Source: MB1-2 sp046566065 | GTDB taxonomy: Bacteria; Actinomycetota; CADDZG01; WHSQ01 | Reading direction: 5' to 3' | Assembly (NCBI GenBank): GCA_046566065.1 | Contig: JBKHXK010000033.1 | Coordinates: 1 to 27,003, forward strand | Length of the DNA stretch: 27,003 nt | Part shown: piece by piece, positions 7,259 to 13,685 of the stretch | Position numbering within the stretch: the first letter of the stretch is position 1 | Layout of the letters: every line of letters starts with the position of its first letter | Position numbers and translations under genes: made by a program | The notes under the pieces: model-generated | The model's input: the letters and a program-made list of their open reading frames with translations, nothing else | What the model was told of the DNA's origin: nothing | The model's database searches: none

Positions 7259-8257
7259 ATGCCCATCGAAGAGTTCCTGTCGCCCAAGATCCTGATCGTG
7301 TCCGGGAAGGGTGGGGTGGGGAAAACCACCGTTTCGGCCGCTTTGGCCCTCGTCGCGGCGCGTCACGGTCGCCGGGTCTGCATCGCCGACGTGGACCGCA
7401 AGGGGAGCCTCGCCCGTCTCTTCGGAGGTGGCGAGCTGGGACACGAGCCTCGCGAGCTGGCTCCCGGGGTGTGGGGGATGAACATCTCGCCCGAGGAAGC
7501 TCTCGGCGAGTACCTCGACGTCCAGTACCACATGAAACGGGTCTCGAAGGTGTTCACGAGCACGCACTTCGTCGACTACATCACGACCGCGGCCCCCGGC
7601 CTGAAGGACATCCTGATCCTCGGCAAGATCTGGTACCTCGAACAGGGCCGGGAGGGCGGCGGGAGCCCCGTCGACTTCGACACGATCATCGTCGATGCAC
7701 CTGCAGCCGGGCACATGCTGACGTTCCTGTCGGCTCCGATGGGTCTGTCCGACGCGATCCGCGTGGGACCCGTGCGGCGGCAGTCGGACTGGTTGGTCCA
7801 GATGCTGCGCGACCCGGCCCGCACGCGCGTCCACCTCGTGACGCTGCCGGAGGAGATGCCGGTCGCCGAGACGATGGAGACCTCCGAGGCTCTCCACAGC
7901 AAGCTCGGCATCGACCCCGGCACGGTGTTCGCCAACGCCGTCTACCAGGAGCTCCTCACCTCCGAAGAGCGGAAGACCCTCGATGCCGTGATGGAGGACG
8001 GAGACCCACGCAAGGAGTTGCGGATACGCGCCGCCGAGGTTGCGCTCCGGCTGGACGACGACGATCTCGACGCTCTCATTGATTACGAACGCTTCCTGGA
8101 AGCCCGCCGTTCGATCCAGTCGAAGCACCTGCGCGTTCTGCGCAAGAACATCGACGATCCGGTCGTAGAGCTTCCGTTCCTGTTCTCGTCCGGGCTCGCG
8201 TTGCCCGACATCGAGACCCTGGCCGACGTCATCGAAGACAAGGTCGGTGAGCGATGA
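7259..8257 (+). CDS. Get3/ArsA-like ATPase, BagA (Rv3679)-like subunit
   Basis: This 332-residue P-loop ATPase has the deviant Walker A motif SGKGGVGKTT (residues 15-24) with signature Lys17, and IIVDAPAAGHML as the second nucleotide motif. The segment EYLDVQYHMKRVSKVF, then ITTAAPGLKDILILGKI, matches my recollection of M. tuberculosis Rv3679. In mycobacteria Rv3679 and Rv3680 form a Get3-like pair linked to stress and metabolic tolerance rather than to arsenite export. The ATG at 7259 has no Shine-Dalgarno sequence but a TACGCT box eight bases upstream. Its TGA overlaps the next start in ATGA, so the two subunits are translationally coupled and probably form a heterodimer. Confidence 0.9.
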   Translation: MPIEEFLSPKILIVSGKGGVGKTTVSAALALVAARHGRRVCIADVDRKGSLARLFGGGELGHEPRELAPGVWGMNISPEEALGEYLDVQYHMKRVSKVFTSTHFVDYITTAAPGLKDILILGKIWYLEQGREGGGSPVDFDTIIVDAPAAGHMLTFLSAPMGLSDAIRVGPVRRQSDWLVQMLRDPARTRVHLVTLPEEMPVAETMETSEALHSKLGIDPGTVFANAVYQELLTSEERKTLDAVMEDGDPRKELRIRAAEVALRLDDDDLDALIDYERFLEARRSIQSKHLRVLRKNIDDPVVELPFLFSSGLALPDIETLADVIEDKVGER

Positions 8258-9381
8258 ACGCGATCCGAGATCTCATCGACAGGAAGGAAGTGATCGTCTG
8301 CGCCGGCGCGGGCGGGGTCGGCAAGACGACGACGGCCGCAGCCATCGCGCTCGAGGCTGCCGTAGCAGGCAAGAGGACGGTCGTTCTGACGATCGATCCG
8401 GCCAAGCGCCTGGCGACCTCACTTGGGCTGAAGGAGCTGTCGTCGGAACCCAGCAAGGTCAACCCGAGGAAGTTCACGAGCGCGGGTCTGGAGCCGAAGG
8501 GCGAGCTGCACGCCATGATGCTGGACACCAAGTCGACCTTCGACAAGGTCGTCACGCGCTACGCGCCGACCCCCGAACAAGCCGAGCGGATCATCGCCAA
8601 CCGCTTCTACCGAAACATCTCCGGAACGCTCTCGGGAACGCAGGAATACATGGCGATGGAGAAGCTCTACGAGTTGCACGCGGAGGGTGGCTACGACCTG
8701 ATCGTCATCGACACGCCGCCGACGCGCAACGCGCTCGACTTCCTCGATGCACCGAAACGGATGACCGACTTCTTCGAGAGCAGGGTCCTGCGCTGGTTCC
8801 TCCTGCCCTACATGAAGAGCGCCGGAGGACTCATGCGGGTGGCGAACGTCGCTGCCAACACGTTCCTGCGCGTGGTCAAGAGGATCGTGGGGGCCGAGGT
8901 CCTCCAGGACACGGCCGAGTTCTTCGGGAACCTCGAAGGGATGTACGAGGGGTTCAAGGAACGGGCCCGCGAAGTCGCCGCGCTGTTGATGTCGGACGTG
9001 ACCTCATTCGTCGTGGTGACCTCACCCGCCCTCGACTCCGTGAACGAAGCGGTCTTCTTCGCCACCCGGCTCAACGAGTCGGGCCTTCCCTTCGGTGCCC
9101 TGGTGGTCAACCGCGTCCACCCTCACTTCGGCGAGGACATCGACGTGAAGCCACGTCAGATCTCACGCCTGGAGAAGGGCGAGGGCGAGGCTCGTCTGCT
9201 GGCCAAGCTCCTGGACAACCACGAGGCTTTCATGAGGGTGGTCCGGCTCGAGGAGGGCAATCTGCAAGCCCTGGCCCGGAAGGTCCCCAGCCACCGCTGG
9301 GTCCGGGTCCCGTACCTGGAACAAGAAGCCGTGGACCTTTCTGGCCTGACCGCCATCTCGGCCCAGCTCTTCGCCGACTAG
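8254..9381 (+). CDS. Get3/ArsA-like ATPase, BagB (Rv3680)-like subunit
   Basis: This 375-residue P-loop ATPase has Walker A AGAGGVGKTTT (residues 17-27). The signature lysine of the deviant Walker A motif is replaced by Ala19, while the catalytic P-loop Lys24 is kept. Other motifs are VLTIDPAKRLATSLG, GELHAMMLDTKSTFD, AGTQEYMAMEKL-like GTQEYMAMEKLYEL, and VIDTPPTRNALDFLDAPKR, which closely resemble mycobacterial Rv3680. It overlaps the bagA-like gene by four bases. The stop TAG (9379-9381) also begins a TAGTAT box that may be the -10 of the following sdhC-like gene. A whiB gene lies about 1.4 kb downstream on the other strand, recalling the Rv3680-whiB4 neighbourhood. Confidence 0.92.
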   Translation: MNAIRDLIDRKEVIVCAGAGGVGKTTTAAAIALEAAVAGKRTVVLTIDPAKRLATSLGLKELSSEPSKVNPRKFTSAGLEPKGELHAMMLDTKSTFDKVVTRYAPTPEQAERIIANRFYRNISGTLSGTQEYMAMEKLYELHAEGGYDLIVIDTPPTRNALDFLDAPKRMTDFFESRVLRWFLLPYMKSAGGLMRVANVAANTFLRVVKRIVGAEVLQDTAEFFGNLEGMYEGFKERAREVAALLMSDVTSFVVVTSPALDSVNEAVFFATRLNESGLPFGALVVNRVHPHFGEDIDVKPRQISRLEKGEGEARLLAKLLDNHEAFMRVVRLEEGNLQALARKVPSHRWVRVPYLEQEAVDLSGLTAISAQLFAD

Positions 9382-9384
9382 TAT
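9379..9384 (+). promoter_or_regulatory. Candidate -10 box overlapping the bagB-like stop codon
   Basis: TAGTAT begins with the stop codon of the preceding gene and ends nine bases before ATG 9394. No Shine-Dalgarno sequence is present, so the sdhC-like gene may start from its own leaderless transcript inside the apparent operon. Confidence 0.45.
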
Positions 9385-9393
9385 CTCGGCTCG

Positions 9394-9885
9394 ATGAGCA
9401 CTCTCTTCTGGGCACGGGCGATCGAGGGCCTCGTCTTCGTCCTCACCATCGGCTCCGGTCTGTTCGTTACCTGGATCCTGGTCGGCCTCTTGCGGCTGAA
9501 GCGGGACCAGAAAGGCCCGGCCTACCGAGGCGGGATCGGCCAGTGGTCGTGGGCCGCACACCGCATCACCGGCATCCTGGTGCTGGCCTTCCTGTTCGGC
9601 CACATCGTGGACACGTTCGCCATCGGTTTCGGCCCCGAGCTCTACGACGAGACGATCGCTCTCTACAAGCAGTGGTGGTTCATGCCGATCGAGATCGCCC
9701 TGATCGCGGCCACCCTGTACCACGCACTGAATGGCCTGCGGATCATCCTGTTCGATTTCTGGCCGCACCTCGCTCTGAAGCAGCGCCCCTTCGCGTACGC
9801 TCAGCTCGTGCTCTTCCTGATCGGTTTCGTTCCCGCTGCGATCTTCATGCTGCGGCACGCCTACGAGAAGTCGCCGTTCTCGTGA
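9394..9885 (+). CDS. Succinate dehydrogenase cytochrome b subunit (SdhC)-like membrane protein, orphan
   Basis: The protein has 163 residues and about four membrane segments (~10-32, 55-75, 97-115, 135-153). SWAAHRITGILVLAFLFGH (residues 52-70) matches the SdhC quinone-site motif S-x-x-H-R-x-T-G, and TLYHALNGLRIILFDF has His110 at the usual haem-ligand position. SdhC anchors the flavoprotein/iron-sulfur dimer and passes electrons to quinone. No sdhA, sdhB or sdhD lies nearby, so it is an orphan here; the rest of a complex may be elsewhere, or the protein may serve another b-type oxidoreductase. It sits 12 bases after the bagB-like gene and 9 bases before an uncharacterised gene. Confidence 0.85.
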   Translation: MSTLFWARAIEGLVFVLTIGSGLFVTWILVGLLRLKRDQKGPAYRGGIGQWSWAAHRITGILVLAFLFGHIVDTFAIGFGPELYDETIALYKQWWFMPIEIALIAATLYHALNGLRIILFDFWPHLALKQRPFAYAQLVLFLIGFVPAAIFMLRHAYEKSPFS

Positions 9886-9894
9886 TGGACGACC

Positions 9895-10782
9895 ATGGCG
9901 CTTAGCGCAACCAAGGTCGCCGACCGGCGGCTGGCCCCGATCCTGCGCGAGGTCGCCTCCGCGATCGGACGCCACGGGCTCAAACAGGGAGAAGCCGGAA
10001 CGGCCAAGGGCGTGCTGCGTGTGGGGGTCGAGGAGCACGTCAAGCGGATCATCCAGGCCTACTGGACGCCGTTCCAGGCCGAGGTCCCGGGCCGCTCGAT
10101 CGCTCTCCATCTCGAGATCCCGGACCCCCGCGTGCACTGGGGCGAGTGCTACCTGTCACCCGACCACGTCTGCTGGTTCTTCTTCTTCGGCGAGCGCGAG
10201 AGCGACGGCGAGATCCAGTTGCTCTATTACGAGCAGCACAACGACTTCCGGGATGCGATCCGCTACTTCTTCGATCACGCCAGTTGGTACCTGCTCACGG
10301 CTACGGACAACTCGTGGGACTCGTTGGTCTTCCAGATCGAAGACGACCTTCACTGGGGCGAGGAATACGAGATCCGCGAGTCGACCTCGATCAACCCTGC
10401 GGTCCAGGAGTCACTGAAGAAGTCGACGATCATGTGGCTCCGGTGGCGTCTCCCCGACGGGGCCGAGCACACGATGCCGGTCTGGTACTTCTTCGACTCG
10501 AAGGCGGGCAAGATCTACGTGCTCTCCGGCGAGCGGCAGCAGGTGCTGCCGGGGGCCGACAGGATCCGTCAGTGCGACGTGATCCTGCGCTGGAAAGGCA
10601 AGAGCGCCTCGGTCGCCGAGCTGGGAGCCGACGTGCGCGTGATCCGCGGCGTGGATCCCGAGTGGGACGAGATCGCCGATCGCGTGGCCGAGAAGCGCCT
10701 CAACATCCCGGGAACGCCCGAGGACACCGCCAAGCGGTGGCGGGACGAGTGCGTGATCCTGGAGCTAACGCTCCGAAGCTAG
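9895..10782 (+). CDS. Uncharacterised protein with possible C-terminal split-barrel (PNPOx-like) region
   Basis: This 295-residue soluble protein is one I cannot name. It has no signal peptide or membrane helix. Residues ~60-150 are rich in Trp, Phe and His (VHWGECYLSPDHVCWFFFFGE; HASWYLLTATDNSW). Residues ~176-293 (STIMWLRWRLPDGAEHTMPV, then WYFFDSKAGKIYVLSGERQQ) look like an FMN-binding split barrel of the pyridoxamine-phosphate-oxidase type, but this is a weak visual match. It follows the sdhC-like gene by nine bases with no strong Shine-Dalgarno sequence, so it is probably in the same transcript. Its stop overlaps the whiB stop in CTAG. A redox role would fit the context but is inference. 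Confidence 0.82.
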   Translation: MALSATKVADRRLAPILREVASAIGRHGLKQGEAGTAKGVLRVGVEEHVKRIIQAYWTPFQAEVPGRSIALHLEIPDPRVHWGECYLSPDHVCWFFFFGERESDGEIQLLYYEQHNDFRDAIRYFFDHASWYLLTATDNSWDSLVFQIEDDLHWGEEYEIRESTSINPAVQESLKKSTIMWLRWRLPDGAEHTMPVWYFFDSKAGKIYVLSGERQQVLPGADRIRQCDVILRWKGKSASVAELGADVRVIRGVDPEWDEIADRVAEKRLNIPGTPEDTAKRWRDECVILELTLRS

Positions 10783-11030
10783 ACGGCGGCTTCTAGGCCA
10801 AGGCCTAGACGGCGGTGACGGCGGCGTTCGCGCTCGGTGAGGCCGCCCCACACCCCGTGGTCGACCGGGGCCTCCATGGCGTAGGCGAGGCACTGCTTGC
10901 GGACCGGGCAGTCCCTGCAGATCCTTTTGGCCTCTTTGTGCTCGACGGCCCCGGGCGAGAACCACAGGTCCGGATCCGTCTGAGCGCAAACCGCCATCGC
11001 CCGCCAGTCTTGGTCCAAGAACATCGACAC
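10779..11030 (-). CDS. WhiB-family [4Fe-4S] transcriptional regulator
   Basis: The protein has 83 residues. Four cysteines sit at 15, 38, 41 and 47 in the pattern C-x22-C-x2-C-x5-C (AVCAQTDPDLWF; RICRDCPVRKQCLAYA), followed by the DHGVWGGLTERERRRHRR turn and basic tail. WhiB proteins bind an oxygen- and NO-sensitive 4Fe-4S cluster and act with the housekeeping sigma factor; they are an actinobacterial hallmark. GTG 11030 is chosen because GGGGAGG lies seven bases upstream; ATG 11024 is the alternative. Its distance from the bagAB-like pair resembles the whiB4/wblA neighbourhood of mycobacteria and streptomycetes, but the subfamily cannot be fixed from this sequence alone. Confidence 0.95.
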   Translation of the reverse strand: MSMFLDQDWRAMAVCAQTDPDLWFSPGAVEHKEAKRICRDCPVRKQCLAYAMEAPVDHGVWGGLTERERRRHRRLGLGLEAAV

Positions 11031-11141
11031 GAGAAAGCCTCCCCAAAGCGACTGCGACCGCCTTCCGGCGCTCCGGCAAACGATAGAGAACATGGGCCGG
11101 AAAACCGATAGCGCGTCAGAGGGGTTTGTTGACGGCCCTTC

Positions 11142-11155
11142 AGGGCCATGGCCCT
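11142..11155. promoter_or_regulatory. 14-base perfect palindrome, candidate operator between whiB and copC-like genes
   Basis: AGGGCCATGGCCCT is its own reverse complement. An alternative hairpin GGCCC-TTCA-GGGCC (11134-11147) overlaps it. Three GTCAGA hexamers lie around it at 11115, 11160 and 11170, the last two ten bases apart. The region 11031-11321 has no other feature I can support. A regulator site for whiB or the copper gene is a guess. Confidence 0.35.
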
Positions 11156-11321
11156 TCTAGTCAGAACGGGTCAGACCTACGCATAGTGCGAAATCACCAG
11201 GACCTATCCTCCCGATGGCCCGACAAGAGCAGCGGCGGCCCCCGGACAGGAGCAGGGGGGCATCCGTCGAACCAACAGGGTACGAACCATCAGGCCTCAA
11301 CGAGCGCAACCAAGGAAGCTC

Positions 11322-12146
11322 ATGCACAAAGCCCTGGCTCTCATAGCTGCCGGCTTCGTCGCCGCCTTCATGGCGGCACCTGCCTACGCGGCCTCCATGG
11401 CCCCGGTCTACGTCAGCTCGGACCCCCAGGACGGCGAGGAGCTCCACGAGGCTCCCGAGCGGGTGCAGGTCACATTCTCGGAGCCACTGGACGAGAGCTC
11501 GAAGCTATCCGTGAAGGACTCCTGCGGCCGGAAGGTCGACGCCGGAGAGGTCACGATCGAAGGCAACACGATGTCGGTTGAGATCTCTCGGACGCCCTCG
11601 GGTCACTACCGGGTGATCTACGCGGCCACGGGCTTCGCCGGTCTCACGGGGTCGACCGAGGGCCGCTTCCACTTCATCGTCCATGGCGGCGAGCCGTGCG
11701 TCCGGGGGGGCCGCAGCAACGATGGACACGGCAACCAGCACGGTGGCGACAAGGGCGGGGACGACAGCGCCGGGAACGTCCAGCACAACAACCACGGGGG
11801 CGGCGACACGGGTGCCGGCGACCACACGTCCACGGGTCATACGTCCTCCGGTGGCACCTCCACTCACGCCGGCACGTCCGGACACAACGGTTCCGAGGCA
11901 CCGAGCGATGCGAAGCACCCCGGCACCCAGGGCGGGGGACACGACATGACCAAGAGCGCTTCCGGCGGCCACTCCATGGATGCGGAACCGGAAACGACCG
12001 TCGACGCTCCCGATGGCCGCACGATCGCAGCCGGGTCGGGTCAGCCGGTCGCGCCGGACGGCCCGGCGATCCTCCTCGCGTTGGGGTTCTCGCTCGCGCT
12101 GGGAAGCGTCGGCGGATGGTTCCTCAGGGTCTCTGCCGCGCGGTAA
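11322..12146 (+). CDS. CopC-domain secreted protein with His/Gly-rich linker and C-terminal anchor
   Basis: The protein has 274 residues. A signal peptide (1-~24) leads into a CopC domain (~25-122: VYVSSDPQDGEELHEAPERVQVTFSEPLDESSKLSV, then HYRVIYAATGFAGLTGSTEGRFHF). A linker of ~120 residues rich in His, Gly, Ser and Thr follows (~130-225), then one membrane helix (~248-268). CopC proteins bind copper outside the cytoplasmic membrane. The usual His at the mature N-terminus is absent (ASMAPVY), while the linker carries more than a dozen His that could bind metal. Cys68 and Cys126 may pair. AAGGAAG precedes ATG 11322. The gene is convergent with the copD-like gene and overlaps its 3' end by 23 bases. 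Confidence 0.88.
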   Translation: MHKALALIAAGFVAAFMAAPAYAASMAPVYVSSDPQDGEELHEAPERVQVTFSEPLDESSKLSVKDSCGRKVDAGEVTIEGNTMSVEISRTPSGHYRVIYAATGFAGLTGSTEGRFHFIVHGGEPCVRGGRSNDGHGNQHGGDKGGDDSAGNVQHNNHGGGDTGAGDHTSTGHTSSGGTSTHAGTSGHNGSEAPSDAKHPGTQGGGHDMTKSASGGHSMDAEPETTVDAPDGRTIAAGSGQPVAPDGPAILLALGFSLALGSVGGWFLRVSAAR

Positions 12147-13176
12147 CGCCCTCGTTCGAGGCAGGGGCCTCCTGGACCCGTGTGCGGCCCTCTCCCGTGA
12201 GGAACCCGGTTATCCCGAGGATCCCCAGAGCCATGACGAGCTCCACCGCGATCGTCCGACGGAACAACCGTTGTGAGGGATCGCCGCGGTCCTCCGCGAG
12301 AGCTTCTTCCAACCGCTTCCTGACGAAGAAGTGATTGATGCCTCCCACGGCAAGGATGCCGAGATACACGAGGATCTTGAGAGAGATGCTGCGGCCGTAG
12401 TTCGTGTCGAACAGATCCGCGAGCCGGCCCACGTGCAGGTAGGCGTTCAAGACGCCAGTGATGCCGAGGATCGTGATCGTCACCAGCGCGACGCTCGAGA
12501 ATCGGACGACCGCCGGGGCCAGCAAGCGCACCCTTTCAGCTTCGGCCCGACCGCGCCAGGCATCCGGCAATACGAGAGCGAGGATCACTATCCCCGTGAA
12601 CCAAGTGGCGGCGCATGCCAGGTGAAGCAGGTCGTTGGAGATCGACAGCGCTATCGGCTCGCCCACCCCCGCGTGTCCGGAGAACGAGTTCGTCGCCAGC
12701 AGCCCCGCCGCGAGCCCGGCCCAGCCGATCCACCAGCCCCTGCCCGGCGAGGTCTCTCCGGGCTCCGTACCCGACATCGCCCAGATCCGCACCCGTCCCA
12801 CCAACAGCACCGAGAGGCCCGCCAACAGAGGGAAGCGCAGCAGGTACATCGAGCCGAAGCGGGTCTCGAGCACCGAGAAGATCGACCGGGAGCCGATCTC
12901 GCCTCCATCGACCTCCGAGACGAGGGCGAACTGGATGACCAGAGCCACCAGGGTGGCCAGCGCGGTGGCCGTCAGGGCCGCCTGCACCATGCCCTCGAGC
13001 CTGCGAGCGGTCCGCTTCCGAGCGGCGACCCACTCCTCTCCCGACAGTCCTGCGAACGAAGGACGCAGGACCAGCAGCAGGAGCGGTACAAGCCCGAAGA
13101 GGAAAAGGTGCGCCGAGAAAGAGATCGTGCGGGTCAGCGTCAGGGTGACGGAGCGGAAGGTCTCCTCGAATCCCAT
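12124..13176 (-). CDS. CopD-domain membrane protein (copper transport)
   Basis: This 350-residue protein has about eight membrane helices. Characteristic CopD segments are visible: SGHAG in NSFSGHAGVGEP, the helix DLLHLACAATWFTGIVILAL, and RFSSVALVTITILGITGVLNA followed by YLHVG. CopD works with CopC to move copper across the cytoplasmic membrane. In many actinobacteria the two are fused or in tandem; here they are separate and convergent, sharing 23 bases at their 3' ends. ATG 13176 is preceded ten bases upstream by TAGTAT, part of a -10 box that appears shared with the divergent small ORF at 13199. Confidence 0.9.
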   Translation of the reverse strand: MGFEETFRSVTLTLTRTISFSAHLFLFGLVPLLLLVLRPSFAGLSGEEWVAARKRTARRLEGMVQAALTATALATLVALVIQFALVSEVDGGEIGSRSIFSVLETRFGSMYLLRFPLLAGLSVLLVGRVRIWAMSGTEPGETSPGRGWWIGWAGLAAGLLATNSFSGHAGVGEPIALSISNDLLHLACAATWFTGIVILALVLPDAWRGRAEAERVRLLAPAVVRFSSVALVTITILGITGVLNAYLHVGRLADLFDTNYGRSISLKILVYLGILAVGGINHFFVRKRLEEALAEDRGDPSQRLFRRTIAVELVMALGILGITGFLTGEGRTRVQEAPASNEGVTARQRP

Positions 13177-13185
13177 GGACTACGG

Positions 13186-13192
13186 GATACTA
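13186..13192. promoter_or_regulatory. Shared bidirectional -10 element between copD-like gene and small ORF
   Basis: GATACT on the plus strand (13186-13191) ends seven bases before ATG 13199. TAGTAT on the minus strand (13192-13187) ends ten bases before ATG 13176. The 22-base gap between the start codons leaves no room for two independent promoters. Confidence 0.5.
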
Positions 13193-13198
13193 AGTCCG

Positions 13199-13324
13199 AT
13201 GACCTCGGCCCAGCTGATCCTCGTGTCCGTCACCTCGGCCGTCATCGCCGTGTTCATGATGCTGGTGGTGGCCACGATCCTCCGGGCTCGCGCGAAAGAG
13301 GACGACGACCCGTCCGAGGAGTAG
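13199..13324 (+). CDS. Small single-pass membrane protein (41 aa), hypothetical
   Basis: The predicted product has one membrane helix (AQLILVSVTSAVIAVFMMLVVATIL) followed by a basic RARAK stretch and an acidic tail DDDPSEE, a sensible N-out/C-in small protein. The ATG lies seven bases after GATACT, which fits a leaderless transcript, and the gene faces away from the copD-like gene. It ends seven bases before the stop of the opposing STAS gene. No family is recognised. The good topology and promoter favour a real gene, but the length makes it uncertain. Confidence 0.55.
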   Translation: MTSAQLILVSVTSAVIAVFMMLVVATILRARAKEDDDPSEE

Positions 13325-13331
13325 CTACGGC

Positions 13332-13685
13332 TTAGGCCTTGAAGCCCTTGGCGGCTTCTTCGACCGTGGGAGCGATGGACACGCCCTCGCCGAAGCCGGT
13401 GATCGTGAACAGCTTCAGGTGCTGCTCGCGGGTGCAGGCGATCGCGAGGTCTCCGCCGGCCTCCCTCAGACGCCGCACGCCCCCCATCAGGGCGCCCAAG
13501 CCCGAGGAATCCATGAAGGGGACGTTGTCGAGGTCCACGACCACCTTCGGGTTGTCGGATTCGATCAGCGAGCCGATCGCGTCTCTCAAGGAGCCCACCG
13601 TGTACACGTCGAGGTCGCCCTCGGGACGCAGGACCTGATAACCCCCCACGTCCGTGACGTCGATATCTATCTTCTGCTGGGCCAC
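13332..13685 (-). CDS. STAS-domain anti-sigma factor antagonist (SpoIIAA-like)
   Basis: This 117-residue single STAS domain has the conserved phosphorylation loop VPFMDSSGLGALMGGVRRL, with Ser60 as the likely phospho-site. In partner-switching systems the unphosphorylated antagonist captures an anti-sigma kinase, and a PP2C-type phosphatase reactivates it. The gene for such a phosphatase lies directly upstream and overlaps by 19 bases. GTG 13685 has AGGAGA upstream inside the phosphatase coding sequence, so translation is coupled. The matching kinase and sigma factor are not in the window. Confidence 0.93.
   Translation of the reverse strand: MAQQKIDIDVTDVGGYQVLRPEGDLDVYTVGSLRDAIGSLIESDNPKVVVDLDNVPFMDSSGLGALMGGVRRLREAGGDLAIACTREQHLKLFTITGFGEGVSIAPTVEEAAKGFKA

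Noticed and set aside
11160..11170. CAGAACGG-like match, possible sixth copy of the 53-base repeat
   Set aside because: Only eight bases match; neither the GTTAACC part nor the hairpin is present. The same short match occurs inside the coding sequences near 1256 and 16744.
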